Shown here piece by piece: positions 23,340-35,205 of a DNA stretch of 64,000 nt. How positions within the stretch are numbered: the first letter of the stretch is position 1; each line of letters begins with the position of its first letter. The notes under the pieces are model-generated. The model worked only from the letters and a program-made list of their open reading frames with translations, was not told the DNA's origin and did not search any database. The stretch covers positions 16,659 to 80,658 of the forward strand of contig JAYWVB010000090.1 of assembly GCA_039881045.1 (NCBI GenBank), given 5' to 3'. A program made the translations under genes and the position numbers. The stretch comes from Chaetomium olivaceum. Lineage: Eukaryota > Ascomycota > Sordariomycetes > Sordariales > Chaetomiaceae.

Positions 23340-26300
23340 TGTGAATTGCCCGGTTCACGCATGAAACGCCCCGCAAATGATTTAGGATTCTGTCTCTCTG
23401 CGATCTGCGCAGGCGCTTCCAATGCACGTTGGGCCGCCAAACTTTTGAAAACTGGCACAATTGTTGGATGCGGCTGCTGGGTAGGGAGAGATGACTGCGC
23501 AAACCCCTGAAGTTTCCCAGCTGAGGCTGGCAGGCTAGCTCGCATTAGTTCGATTTAGCGGGCTGATGAGGCGCCCCGGTTTTGGTCTGGCACATGAAGA
23601 TGGCTTGGCGTCAGAAAAGTGCGGCGCGTGCTCCCAGGTCGTTGTGGGAGCGTCGCAATTGAGAGGATCTCATCCCAAAACTGCTGAGAGAGGGCGAGAA
23701 AGTCTACGGTCACAAAATAGTCCAATGGCCTCCGTTGAAATCATCGATGTTCCGGCCGAGCAAATTATCGACTGAGCCCGTCTAGGGAGATCTCGGGCTG
23801 CTATCACGGAAGAAGGTCCAGTTCCAGGTCGTGCTGCATCAGGTTCCGGAGCTGAGCAACCGAGCTGCAACAAATGTTAGGTGGGCTGAAGATGATGAGG
23901 AAACAAAGGTCATCATAAATTCTTTGCGTTTGAGAGAGAACATGGAATTGTGTGCATCGGTATTCGTACGTGGATTATGTGTCCGAAAATGGAACATGAA
24001 GGGCTCTGATGAAAGATGAAACACTCGACTTGCAAGGTTAAGGGAGGTGCAATCTCGATGGCCCCGAGGGATGGGAGACGGTGGGGCCGAGCTGCCCCGC
24101 CTTCGCCGTCCGTGAGGTTCGGGTGTCTTTGCTCGCATTGCCGACGAAATTATTTGCCGGGCGACTTATGTAGAGGCCTCAACCACGCGGGGCAAAGGAG
24201 TACGAAGCATTTTACATTGTTCTTCCCGCCGCCGGCTTTGAACCGAATCATCACGATCACGTGGCGCACAGACTCGTCAGGAGCAAGTCGTCAGTCAAGT
24301 ACAGACCTCTCCTATTTTCTTGCTACAATCCCTCAACTAATTCGTACACAATAATGGATGCGTAACAGTCAGAGTCTTTCTGCGAGAGGAACTACTGTGT
24401 AAGGTAACGGAAGCTTCAGACACACCATCCCTCACCCTCTTATCTCTCGCCGATGCCTTAGATTCACCAACACCCGACCTCAGACAATAACTACTCGTTG
24501 CCGGGTCTCCCAGAAACCACAACCCCCAAACCCCAGAAAAGGATCCCGCCGGCCCCGGCCTGCACGAGTCATGAGCTGCCCGCCAGGTCGTTGCCAAGGC
24601 GGTTCCCCACAAAAGACAAGCCTTTGCCAAGATTGGATGCCAACAGGACGGGCCCCTTGCCAACCTTCCTGTTCGACCGTCAAGCAATCCCCCTGGCGAT
24701 GACGCGGATGTGTTGTCCTTTCAAAGAACGAGGGGGCAGCAACCTTATCTGTACCATACTCGGAGGTACGCAACAACCGATGCGTGCTTGTGTCTCTTCT
24801 GAGAACGGGCGCTGCGACAGAGGCATATTTGCCAGACGCGCCGGGATACGCACTGTGCGCACCTCCCTCACACTGAAAAAGGCGTGAAAACTGGATGATC
24901 CGGAGCTGTGTGTGGGCCGAGCTGACATTGGACCACACAGAGCTTGATCAGATGCCATATTGTGACCTTCTCTGCAGGTTTCTTGCAGGTTTCCTTGCAC
25001 GTGCAACGGGAACCCCACGTCCACGGGTTACTGTGTCGTGTACACAACAGCGAGTGGAGAGGGATGCTGTGGCCTTCAGGTACCACTAGCCGAAAAACCA
25101 CCCAAAAGGCTTGTTTTCGTCTCACTGTGGGCGGGTCCCAAGGGTCGAATTGAAATGTTTCAATACGCTGAATCGAAATGCGCCCTCGCTCGACAAGCAC
25201 GGAATAAGAACACGGCCTACCAGCGGTGTTGTTTTGAACATTCGATACTGTGGCTTGAACCTCCATGGCACAATGGCGGCGGCTTGATCCCCGAACCTCT
25301 AAAAAAGTGCGGGCCGTCATTCTCGCCTACGCATTTCACAGTGCTGCGCCCCGTCCAAGAACGGGGATGGCGTCGTGTGGGTACCAATCCTGTTGAGCAG
25401 TCGAAGCGAGTCTGGCCACACAGTGCGGTACTTGAGGTCGAATCGTCTGCCGCCTGCAGATGGGCGCTTTGATTTTGCCTCGCGGGGTATGTCTCTGGGT
25501 GATAAGCGCTAATTAAACATCCATTTTCTCATTTATCGGCCGCGAAAATAGCAGCTTTGATTGAGCTTTTTATGCACAGCGAACCAGTATTCATTTCGAA
25601 AACCTTGCTACGGAACGACACATCAACGCTTCTTTTACACAAAATGGCAGATTGCTCGTGTCGACCAAGTATGGCTCAGGTTTGTCGAGTTTAGCGCAAC
25701 GGAGGAGAAAGTGTGCCAGCTTGCAAATCCTTGAACACCAGTAACCCCACCAGGTTAGAAAAGGGTGTCGGACTGGACCCCTCGGACAGTACGCCTCTGC
25801 CTACCTGCGCACGGTGCCGCCGCTGGATCCCGTCCATCCGTTCCCCCTGGGAATTTGTCTGATGAATGAAGGAAGGGTGCACCCTTCTGCTCTCCCGGCT
25901 TATTGAGTCAGGGACCAAACACTTTTGAGACGGTTCGGCGTAAAAGGGCGAAATCGGCCGCCAAATCCACGGGAAAGCTTTGTATTGCGAAACAAGCAAG
26001 CGCGGACGACTATTTCGGATCCACAGAACCTTCCATCGCATTGATTGACAAGCGCTGCGTGTCCTCGGCGCCCCTTACAGCAGGCCCCAAACCGTCCCGA
26101 CCACGAGGGAGTTCTGGGCGCCCAGCCTCTACAATCCCCCACAGCAAAACATTCGCGACGGCGATAGGTGCTACTGAGTTATTCGGCATCGCGACACTTG
26201 GAAACTCGCGATAAACCGACGACGACGACGAAATCGAGAGAGGATCGATAGGGAGAAATTCGGCCAGAATCTTGTGGGAAACTGCAATTGCCCGGTCGCT

Positions 26301-26439
26301 TCGGGCCCGGCCCCTGCCCGACGACGGCAATCCCTCCACGCCGCAAACGGGTCACCAAAAAACCACAACAAAGTCGATTTCCATGGCGATTGCGCGTATA
26401 GCTGAAACCTAGGCGGAAGCCGCCGTTTATACCGCAACC
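23340..26439. other. 3.1-kb gene-free region between SH3 gene and palH
   Basis: Divergent upstream region of the SH3 protein (-) and palH (+). The longest open stretches (for example 24868-25320 on the minus strand) have no recognisable domain, no supporting splice structure and overlapping competitors on the other strand. Nothing else supportable seen. Confidence 0.5.
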
Positions 26440-28541
26440 ATGGAACCGCGGCAGCTCCTCGCGGGTTTGACGGCCACCGCGGTGCTGCCGACCGGCACCC
26501 CCGTGGTCGCTCGCAGCTGCGGCGGGTTGAACCTCCCTATGGGAGGTGTTCTTTCCATGCCGAACGGCGAGTTCGTCACCCTCACAGCAGCGGCCGCTTT
26601 CAAGCCCGTCTGCACACCGGTCACGCCCCCTGCGATCATTGCGAATGGCGGAGGCGGGTCTGTATCGATTGACGACACGGTCGAGGGATCGATGCCGACC
26701 GATGACGGATGGGCCTTTTCGGATTTCCGGGACCCCTTTTACGCCTCGACATTTCCCCAGTGCTACGCTCTCGCCGCAACTACCGTGGTCGCATACACCC
26801 TGGTCATCATGCTCTTCGCCACACCACGGTCGTTTTTGGATGGGGGAGTTGTTGTCTTGGGTCAGAGGGGATTCACAAACAGGGGCTCCGGTCCAACCAT
26901 CGGCGGACGGCCTTGGTTACAAAAGGTTGCGGCCCTTGCAGTCGCCATCTCCCTGACCATTGCCAGCGCCGCCACATTCCAGGCCGCCGAAGAACAGTAT
27001 TCGTACGGCGTGCAGAATGCAAGACGATTACAAGCCGACGTACTCGGCGGCAACGAGCTCAAGATCATTCGCATCATATCGAATACCTTCCTCTGGCTTG
27101 CGCAGGCTCAAACTCTCATTCGTCTTTTCCCACGCCAACGAGAAAAGGTCATCATTAAATGGACCGCCTTCGCTCTCATCACCTTGGATGTCATCTTTCA
27201 GTCTCTCAACAGCTTCAAATACGAACAAGGACCGGCCCGGCCGGGCTCCTTTTCGGATGCTGTCCCGGCCCTCAGCTATCTTTTTGCCCTCTCGTTGGGT
27301 GTTTTGTACGCCGCTTGGGTCATTTATTATTCCCTCTTAAAGAAGCGGTACGCCTTTTGGCATCCGCAAATGAAGAACATGTTGTTGGTGGCGGTGTTGT
27401 CGCTCTTTTCGATTCTCATACCCGTGGTGTTCTTCATCTTGGATATCGTTCAACCCGATTTTACCGGATGGGGGGAATACGTTCGATGGGTCGGTGCAGC
27501 GGCCGCCAGCGTTATCGTCTGGGAATGGGTGGAAAGGATCGAAGCCCTGGAGCGAGAGGAGAAGAAGGATGGGATACTTGGTAGGGAAGTGTTTGATGGA
27601 GATGAGATGCTCGAGATGGCTCGCTCAAATAACGGGCTCAGGAGGCGGCGAAAAGAGGCCGACGAGGCGGATAAAGAGTCCAGCTTTGACAGCGGGAGGG
27701 ATAACAGCCCAGACGCAGGGCAGGGTAATAGGTGGCCAAAGGTTACGGCGATCGCATCGAAATACCGGCCAAGACCGAGGCCCAAGAGGACGACGAACCC
27801 CCCTGGATCGCCAGATACACAACCCTCCAACCATGACAGGATACGCTTCCTACAACCTCCACTATGGCCGGCCAGACCACCACCGGCTGTCACACCGATC
27901 AGCCGCACCGACACTTCCAGCGCGGCGAGCACGGTTTATGCTGTCAGGTACCATCCACTAACCGAAACAACCTCGCGCACCCCGCCGCCTCCGCAGAGTA
28001 ACGCGCAACTGTCACGAAGGGACAGCGTATCCTCGAGCCACGCCGGTGATGATGATGGGACTCCGAGCGAAGGTGGTGATGGACCTACCCAGCCGACCCA
28101 GGGTGCACCACAGACACCACCGGCACCATCGACAGCGACAGCATCAACCAACCGTTGGCGGTCGATAACACAACGCATACCTTTCCAGAGCCCACGGAAT
28201 ACTGACGTGGAGCGCGCCGTCCCGACAGCCCAGGCGAATCCCCCCCGGCAAAGGGACGCAGCAGCAGTAGCAGCAACAAATGGGACTTTCGGGGGCGCCT
28301 CGAGGACTTCGCCGCCACACATGCAGACCGCCTGCGCGATAAATTCTGGACCACACCGGACACCGACAGCCTGCCGGTGACGGTCATCCCAGCCCCGCCC
28401 CGACGGGGTGCCGCGCTTGCGCAGTTGTTGGAGGAGGAGGAGCTGGACACGCAGGGGGCGCGACCAACCATCCGATGCACCGACAAGATAGCAATATATC
28501 GAGGGCGGTGCCGGCGGAGGATGAGATGTCCCTACAACTAG
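26440..28541 (+). CDS. palH: PalH/Rim21 ambient-pH sensor, seven-transmembrane
   Basis: Plasma-membrane receptor of the fungal Pal/Rim alkaline-pH pathway. It senses external pH and, with the arrestin PalF, starts ESCRT-linked activation of the transcription factor PacC. Single exon. An N-terminal luminal region of about 105 residues precedes seven hydrophobic segments, from CYALAATTVVAYTLVIMLFA (about 110) to YVRWVGAAAASVIVWEW (about 350). The segment directly after TM7, VERIEALEREEKKDGILGRE then VFDGDEM, is the strongest family signature. A long Pro/Ser/Arg-rich cytoplasmic tail follows. Read straight, the frame stops at 28380. However, from about 28275 the +2 frame encodes NKWDFRGRLEDFAATHADRL, then PVTVIPAPPRRGAAL, which is the expected PalH tail. 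One C missing from the C7 run at 28240-28246 joins the two and moves the stop to 28541. The extreme C-terminus stays uncertain, because other frames remain open to about 28810. Confidence 0.9.
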
Positions 28542-29524
28542 ATTCGGGGCCGGATTCACCAACGAGGGGCCAAGGGTGCAGCAGCCGCAGCCGTGGCCCG
28601 GCGTCATGCGGCGCGAATCGGGGTCATTTTCTGCGCGGCCGCGGTTATCGATACCCCGGGCGGGCACCCCGTCAACGGTCGGGTTAGACAGGTCACCGTC
28701 TGGCCTTCCGGCTTCAGCGGTTACTCCTGGCTCAGCGGCTACTCCTGGCTCGGCAGGCCCACCGCCGCCCGGTTTTGGTCATGGGCCGAACCACGGAACG
28801 CCACCGTCGTGATTCCATGTTTTTGTGTTTTCTTGAATCATGTGCTGTTATGGATAAGCATTTACGAGCAAGCTAGGCGCGCTAGCGGGGACTTTCTTGG
28901 TTATTTTTATCTTATGGTCGACGGGGTGTATTCGACGTGATTCATGTCGGATCCAGCAAAATGGTGGGAGTGGGCCACAAGGGATGATACGGGGTATGGG
29001 TATCTTTTTGAGGGGGTCTACGGAGTTCATAGGTGGGTTTGGGAAGGGGATACCAGGATCCGGAGTTCGATTTTACGGACGGGGCAACGTTTCCATTTTT
29101 TTACGATGCTTGATGCTGTGATTCAGCTGTTGTCGTTTCTATATCCGTGGGGACTGACGCTGTCTGAGTCTCGTCTACTAGGTACACCTAGGTATATGTT
29201 GAATCATGAAATAGATATTACAGAAAGCCCGTAAGGGTGGTGCCTACTCACAGTCGGCTCTTCTTTCCCAAAGCAGGGGGCTGTCTTTCTGTAAACGTTA
29301 GCGCCAACAATGGAAGTTTCAGCAGTTGCGGCAGTCGCAGTGCAGAGTGCCCGTCCCGTCACCTTGTCAGAGACGAGACCCAAGCAAACTCGGTGTTCTT
29401 CCACTTCTTATCGGACATTTCTAAGTCAGTTTGAGCTCTTATTCGATGCCGTATTAAGGCTAACCAACTAACAACATCGATAAACCTTTACCTTGACACA
29501 TCAGGCCCGTGGCCGGCTTTAGAG
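28542..29524. other. Intergenic region, palH to APH-like gene
   Basis: The first ~270 bases have the same composition as the palH tail and stay open in two plus-strand frames, so a further palH extension cannot be excluded. The remainder shows no coding feature and should contain the promoter of the APH-like gene. Confidence 0.45.
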
Positions 29525-31157
29525 ATGACAGGCTATGACCTGCTTGCTAAGGCGGATGCCGACGCTGAGTGCAGAGCTTGGTTGTTTAAGCTCGTCAACG
29601 TCAGAAACCAAGTTGTATCCTTCGTCGATTCCCGGCTGGACGGCCAGGGTACCGGAAAGTACCTCGGCTACTGCAAAGGTTCTTTCAATATCAGCTACCG
29701 CATCGGCTTTGGAGAAGGGCGGCCGAGCGTTCTCATACGCTTCCCGAAGCCCGGTCACACCCTGACAGCTTGGCGCGAGGAGAAGGTCGCGAATGAAGTA
29801 CGGGTGATCGAATACCTCCGGGAACATACCACCATTCCCTTACGTCGCGTACGATGCTGGGGTCTGACTGACGAGAGCCCGGCTCAACTGGGTCCCTTCA
29901 TCATCATGGACTTCGTCGAGGGCGTTCAGCTATCCACCTTTCTCAAAGAGCACGCCGAGCTAAACCAAGCAGGTCTTCCCCTGAACCTGGCCGTCGTCAA
30001 GGAGGTAACACTGGACACCATCTACGACCAACTCGCCGATTATGTACTGCAAATCTCTGGGTTCGACTTCTCATCCATCGGTGCCATCTCGAAAAATGCC
30101 AGAGACGACGAGGACAATGGGCTTAACCTGCGCGAGAACCTTAAGCGCGAGCTCGACCGCCAGGAGGGCATGGGCAGCGGCTCTTTGGGAGAGGAAGAGG
30201 GGAAGGACACGCCCGTTACGGACGTGCCTGGCGAGGCCAGCACTTGGTCCGTCACCGGAAGGGCGCTCACCTTCAAAATGAACGAGTTGGCCACCAACAC
30301 GGGTTACCCAGCCGACCAGTTTCCCAACGCTCCCTTCACCAGCGCAAGCGACTATTTCCACGCCATCGCCGACCAAAACATGCTCCACCTCAAGACCCAA
30401 CGAAACCTCTCCAACCCCGGCGATGAAGCAAACGTCCGCCGGCGATTCATCGCCCGCCGCCAGTTCCGGCAGCTCATCCCAAAGTACTGCATCGAAAATG
30501 ATGATACCACCGCCGGTGGCCCCTTCAAACTCTTCTGCGACGATATGCAACCGTCCAACATGCTCATCCCCGGCACTCACTTCGCATCACGGCACTCACT
30601 TCGCATCACGGCACTCACTTCGCATCACGGCACTCCTCAACTTCGAGTTTACAAACAGCATGCCGGCGCAGTTCACCTATGACCCGCCTTGGTGGCTGCT
30701 GCTACGCGGGCCCGACATGTGGCTAGGCCACTACGGCCATATGGACGAGTTTATAGCCCGGTATGTGCCTCGCATGGAACAATTCCTGCGGGCGCTGGAG
30801 CGGGCTGAGGACAAGGCTGAGGCGGGAAAGGGCGGTTCTGTTACGGCTGCTAGTGCTACTGCTACTGCTATTGGGGGTGGAGATGCAAACCACCACCACC
30901 GGCTGTCTACTCGTATGCGGGAGTCTTGGGAGACGGGGCGGTTCTGGTTCAACTATGCGGCGAGAACGAGCTTGGATATCGATGACATCTATTGGGCGGC
31001 TCTGCACGATCATAAGGTTGCCGGGGATGGCATTCCGTCGCTGGATGCATCTACGCGGGCTGAGTTGGAGGAGCTGGTGAGGTTGAAGATGGAGCAGCGC
31101 CGGGCGTATAATGAGGCTTATGACATTCGGTTTCCTGATGATGAGGACTCTGACTGA
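29525..31157 (+). CDS. APH-fold phosphotransferase-like protein, frame broken by a 19-bp repeat
   Basis: Fungal member of the aminoglycoside-phosphotransferase/choline-kinase-like fold; the substrate of this group in fungi is generally unknown and antibiotic resistance should not be assumed. No intron needed. Visible elements are a glycine-containing N-lobe strand (CKGSFNISYRIGFGEG), LIRFPKPG, the N-lobe/C-lobe hinge (GPFIIMDFVEGVQLS) and the catalytic-loop-like FCDDMQPSNMLI. The last has Asp and Asn at the right spacing but lacks the usual His. The C-terminal block is NFEFTNSMPAQFTYDPPWWL then LLRGPDMW. Between catalytic loop and C-terminal block lie three copies of a 19-bp unit (30574-30630). 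With three copies, the frame from 29525 runs into a stop near 30680; with two copies the two halves are exactly in frame. The C-terminal half as given is open from about 30640 to 31157. It ends in a charged DDEDSD. Whether the third copy is real decides gene versus pseudogene. Confidence 0.8.
30574..30630 (+). repeat. 19-bp tandem triplication inside the APH-like gene
   Basis: Three perfect copies of CACTCACTTCGCATCACGG, followed by five more matching bases. Because 19 is not a multiple of three, each added copy shifts the reading frame. The copy number that keeps the gene open here is two. Confidence 0.97.
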
Positions 31158-31605
31158 GTTAGAGAAGGGGTTCTTGGTACTACTGGTACCTAGCTTGGTT
31201 AGACGGGGGCAATGATCAAGTGGTGATGTAGTTCCTGATTCCTCACAACGTTGGTCTAGTATTAGTTAACCCAGTTACGTCCCGGAACTCTGCTTAATTG
31301 CCACAGGTCAGAGTTTGAGTTACATCAGTCAATAGCATTTGTAAACCATGAAACGGCAAGTTCAACTTCGGCTATTCTTGCTCTCTCCCCCCTAGTTATT
31401 AATAGAGAATGGTCAAACGACCATCTGCCCCCCCGATCCGCATCGCCCACGACATCCACAGACGATCCTATCCGCCGATCCGGCCCAGCATCGCTGTCTT
31501 CACCAGACACCAGACACCAGGAACAAAACCACAGTCGTCACCAGCGCCGATCGACTCAGGAGTTTGGTTGGTTCGAGTTTCACCTTGTCGCGCGCGCCCA
31601 ACGAT

Positions 31606-31736
31606 GCCAAGTCAGCCAAGAGAACCAAGATACGCCAAGATACCAAGATGCCAACCATCAACGCCAATGCCTCTGCCCCTGGGCGCCGATCGACAACAAA
31701 CCACGGCAGACGACCTGCCATGTCTCCCGCGCCAAG
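31606..31736 (+). promoter_or_regulatory. Cluster of four PacC-type GCCAAG hexamers
   Basis: GCCAAG occurs at 31606-31611, 31615-31620, 31634-31639 and 31731-31736, all on the plus strand, 763-893 bp upstream of the NHA1 start. The PacC consensus is GCCARG. On both strands that word is expected about once per kilobase in random DNA. The first three sit in a locally repetitive CCAAGA-rich stretch, so chance expansion of a simple sequence is an alternative. PacC-controlled expression of sodium transporters at alkaline pH is known in fungi; control of this gene is inference. Confidence 0.4.
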
Positions 31737-32332
31737 TCGCCGCAAGAAGGCTTGGCCGTGCCTCGTGAGACGAAGCTTGTCTCCTCTCTCTCTGCCCCTT
31801 TCGGCTGATCATGCCTGTCGAGGACTCGGGGCGGCCTTTTTTGTTTGTTTTTGCGCTGGCCCCTCGCAGCCCCGTCCCGGTTCTTATCGCTCGCTTGCCC
31901 CCCCTCCAGCCAACGCACTCAGGGGGGCTGAGTGTTTGCGCCTTGTTAGAGAGGCTGATAACGACCAAGTGACGTGGGGCCTATGGGATGTACTTTCGTA
32001 CCGTGCTTGGCTCCCTATCTGAGCCAGCGAGCGCGGCTTGTCCAGCGCCGTGTTTTAGACTCGGGGTGTGGACATGGCGATGCACTGGATGGGAATGTGG
32101 TCCTCAGAGACGATACACTTGTTTCGATTCGTTGCTGATACATGCCCATGTCAAGAGTGGCTCCGTGGCGGGAGTGTGTCGTTAAGAATGCGCCATCTCG
32201 CTCGCTCATTACACGCCGATGATCCCTTCTCGGGCTCATTTTCTGTCTTGTCTTGTCCTTTCTTGGTGGCTCTGGTAGCGCCAATTAGTAACTTCTTTTC
32301 GTATCGGCGGGTCCTTTCCTCTTACCTTCGGT

Positions 32333-32339
32333 TTATATA
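32333..32339 (+). promoter_or_regulatory. Probable TATA box of NHA1
   Basis: TTATATA inside GGTTTATATACG, about 165 bp upstream of the NHA1 start codon and followed by a CT-rich stretch suited to transcription initiation. Confidence 0.45.
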
Positions 32340-32498
32340 CGTTCTCGCTCTCTTTTTTGTCGGAGATTTGAATCATAGCATTTCCGCTCCCACCCTCCCT
32401 CGTCCTCCCTACTACACTAGCACCCCTGAGGCATTAAATATCCTTGTCCGAGTAACGCAGCAGCTTGCTGGCCTCCGAGCGCCGCGTCAACCGTCACC

Positions 32499-34461
32499 AT
32501 GCCGAACCTCGATGTCAGCGAGCTCAACATCGTGTTGAGCGTCCTGGGTAGGGAGATATATACCCGCCCCTAAGGGGAAGCAAGTCAAGCTGACGGGCAC
32601 GTACATACAAGGCGCCTTTATCCTCCTCTATGGCATCATCTCCATCCTGATCAAGGCCCGGTGGTTGTTGGGCGAAGCTCGTGAGCATATCCAAACCTCC
32701 CTCCATCCGGTACAGCTTTCAGTTTGTCTGACCGTCTGTCCAGTCCCTGCTGTCGTTATCGGTGTTGTCCTCGGGCCCATTGCCGCCAAGTTTATCGATA
32801 GCTCACGATGGGCATCGGCAGCCGACGGCCAAACATCCGCCATCACACTCGGCATGGCCCGGGTCGTCATCGGCGTGCAGCTCGTCATCGCGGGCTTCCA
32901 ACTCCCAGCCAAGTACCCAGCAGCTGCGGTGGAAGGAGATGGCGCTGTGCCTGCTGCCCATGACCATCATGTGGCTGTGCACCACGCTGTGCCTGATGGC
33001 CACGGTGCCTAAGATCACGCTCCTCGCGGCGCTGGTCATCGGCTCGTGCGTGACTTGCACCGACCCGATCCTCTCGCAGGCTATCGCTAAGGGGCCCTTC
33101 GCGGACAAGTTCGTGGGCCGCCACCTGCGCGAGATCATCTCGTCCGAGGCCGGCGCCAACGACGGCTTCGGCTTCCCCTTCCTCATGCTCGCCGTCTACC
33201 TGATCCGCCACGCCGACATCCCGGGCGCGGGAGCCCACGGCGAAGAGGAAGCTGAGCTGGTGGGGCGTGGACTCCAGCTGGTGGCCCGCGCCGGAGATGT
33301 CGGCCGGCTCGGCGGCGGTGTTGGGGTTGCGATGCAGCACTGGTTTGTCGAGACATGGCTGTACATCGTCTTGATGTCGGTGGCCATTGGTGCGCTGGTC
33401 GGCGGTGTCAGCATGTTCGCCCTGAGGTTTGCGCTGCGCAAGTACGTCCACCACACCATTAACATCACAACCATGTCCCAACCCAACAAAACTGCTGCCA
33501 AGACCGGTCATGACTGACCAGTTATTCTGATATAGGAAGTGGGTTGATTCGGAGAGCTACCTTCTCTACCCTACTGCCATCGGCGTGAGTACCCCCTCCT
33601 ATCTCTTAGACGGACTCGGCGAGTGCATACCTGGGCGTTGATGATCTAACTTGATACCGTTACCAGCTTTGGCTCGTTGGTGTTTGTGGCATGCTCGGTA
33701 CCGACGACCTGCTCGCTTGCTTCGTGGCTGGCAACGTCATGAACTGGGATGGTGAATACCTCCGCGAGACGGAGGACCGGCATGACGAGGTCAACTCGTG
33801 CATGGATGTTCTCCTCAACTTTGGCGGCTTCATGTACATCGGCACCATCATTCCGTGGAGCGAGTTCAACCAGCCCGACACGACCGGTCTCACCTATGGA
33901 CGACTCATCGGCCTGGGCGTCCTCGTCTTGTTGTTCCGTCGCATCCCGGCCATCTTGATGAGCTACAAGTTCATGCCCAAGGTATGCAAGGACTACAAGG
34001 AGGCCCTGTTCATGGGCTATTTTGGCCCCATTGGCATCGGCGCCGTGTTCTACGTGGAGCACGCGCGCCATCTTTTCCCGGAGCTGGGCGAGGGCGATGC
34101 CGAGGAAACGGACCTGGTCCGGGCCATGGTGCCAGTGGTGTACTGGCTCGTGCTCTTCTCCATCGTCGTACACGGCCTCTCCATCCCGGCGCTCAGTATT
34201 GTCTACCGGTTGTGCGGCGTCAAGCCAATCCAAGAGGATGCCGTGGAACTACGGCGCATGTCTATGCGTGTCGCCACGCCCGTTAACGCCACGGTGGGAG
34301 ACCGCGACACCTTCATCGCCTACAACCGCTTCTCGAGGCCCGTCTTCAACGAGGCGGACTTGCCCCCGGTGAACGGGGTCGGCGGAGGGGATGATGATTC
34401 CATCGCGGAGGAGAAGACGCGCATCCACAGGCGGTACTCTCGCCGGGTTCAGGTTGTTTGA
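32499..34461 (+). CDS. NHA1: Plasma-membrane Na+/H+ (K+/H+) antiporter, NHA1/Sod2 type
   Basis: Expels Na+ and K+ in exchange for external H+. Exons inferred: 32499-32547, 32612-32680, 32744-33441, 33536-33584, 33667-34461. The start MPNLDVSELNIVLSVLG followed by GAFILLYGIISILIKARWLL across intron 1 is characteristic of the NHA1 N-terminus. Further landmarks are VVIGVVLGPIAAKFID, the ion-binding GSCVTCTDPILSQAIAKGPF, LREIISSEAGANDGFGFPF and, in the last exon, LACFVAGNVMNWDGEY. The protein ends with a short tail (RIHRRYSRRVQVV), shorter than the very long yeast Nha1 tail and closer to fission-yeast Sod2. One indel is needed near 32915-32922, where LPAKY must continue as QQLRWKEMALCLLPM; as read, the frame drifts into non-family sequence. 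The gene is followed on the same strand, 745 bp on, by the TRK transporter. Confidence 0.9.
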
Positions 34462-35205
34462 CGGAAGTGGTCGCTATGGTTCGCATGTGCCGCCGCCGCC
34501 GCAGTCTGGACTGAGAGCGGCAGGTGTCTGTCACAAAAATAGACATATATTAATACTCACCCTAGTCCCTCACTTATTTTCTTGTTCGACATGCATTGTT
34601 CGTGGGGGTCAGTCGGTCATTCTCTTCACAAACTCGGAGCTGAAGTTGCGTGCTTGGAACAACCTGGAATGTTTGGACAAAGATAAGACAGAATTGAGGA
34701 GTTGCGTGGAGTGGAAGTGGGAGGGAAAGAGGGGATGGAGCAACCGCCAACAGAGGGGTTGTGGCTGTGAAGTTGCCAAACATGGAAGTTGCGATGACAG
34801 GCAAGAGGAAAATCCCTCAGCCAACTCCTTCCCAGGTCTCCCCCTTCCGTTTCATCACCACCAATCAGAAAAATCCGTGAGCAAATGAAGTTGGCCAGTG
34901 TTTGTTTGTGATGGCGATAAGCCCCGGCATGCATGGCGAGGCCTCCCGTCCGTTTACCAGGCACCCGGTAACGAGCTGCATTCCCACAACCCACTTGGTA
35001 GGATTGGTGATGGAACCCACCGTTTCTGATATTGATTATGTACCTAGGTATACAGAGGTATACATACCTCCCTTACATGCACACACCACACCCTCGGCAT
35101 CCTTCACAGTACTGTAACCTAACAAACCACCCACCGAATTTCTCATTCGATTCCGTGTTCGATCCCGTTGCCAGTCTCGGAGCTTCTTCGTTTCTGTCGG
35201 GCACC
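34462..35205. other. Intergenic region between NHA1 and TRK1
   Basis: No gene seen. Holds the NHA1 3' UTR and the TRK1 promoter. I find no GCCARG hexamer here. Contains a TACCTAGGTATACAGAGGTATAC-like AT-rich stretch near 35041. Confidence 0.5.

Larger units (their letters stand above)
31158..32498. other. NHA1 upstream region
   Basis: 1.34 kb with no recognisable gene. It serves as 3' flank of the APH-like gene and as promoter of NHA1, both on the plus strand. Contains four PacC-core hexamers and a TATA box, listed separately, and CT-rich sequence from 32290 to the start codon. Confidence 0.55.

Noticed and set aside
24868..25320. 150-codon minus-strand frame and overlapping plus-strand frame
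   Set aside because: Neither shows a domain or a credible gene structure; probably chance open frames in the 3.1-kb intergenic region.
29525..31157. Aminoglycoside resistance gene
   Set aside because: The APH fold is recognisable, but fungal members form large families of unknown substrate, so resistance cannot be inferred.
31409..32022. Open frames of 119-152 codons upstream of NHA1
   Set aside because: Low-complexity Pro/Arg/Thr-rich translations with no conserved features; the region reads better as promoter.
33646..34233. 195-codon minus-strand open frame over NHA1
   Set aside because: Lies entirely within the conserved last exon of NHA1 and has no independent signal.
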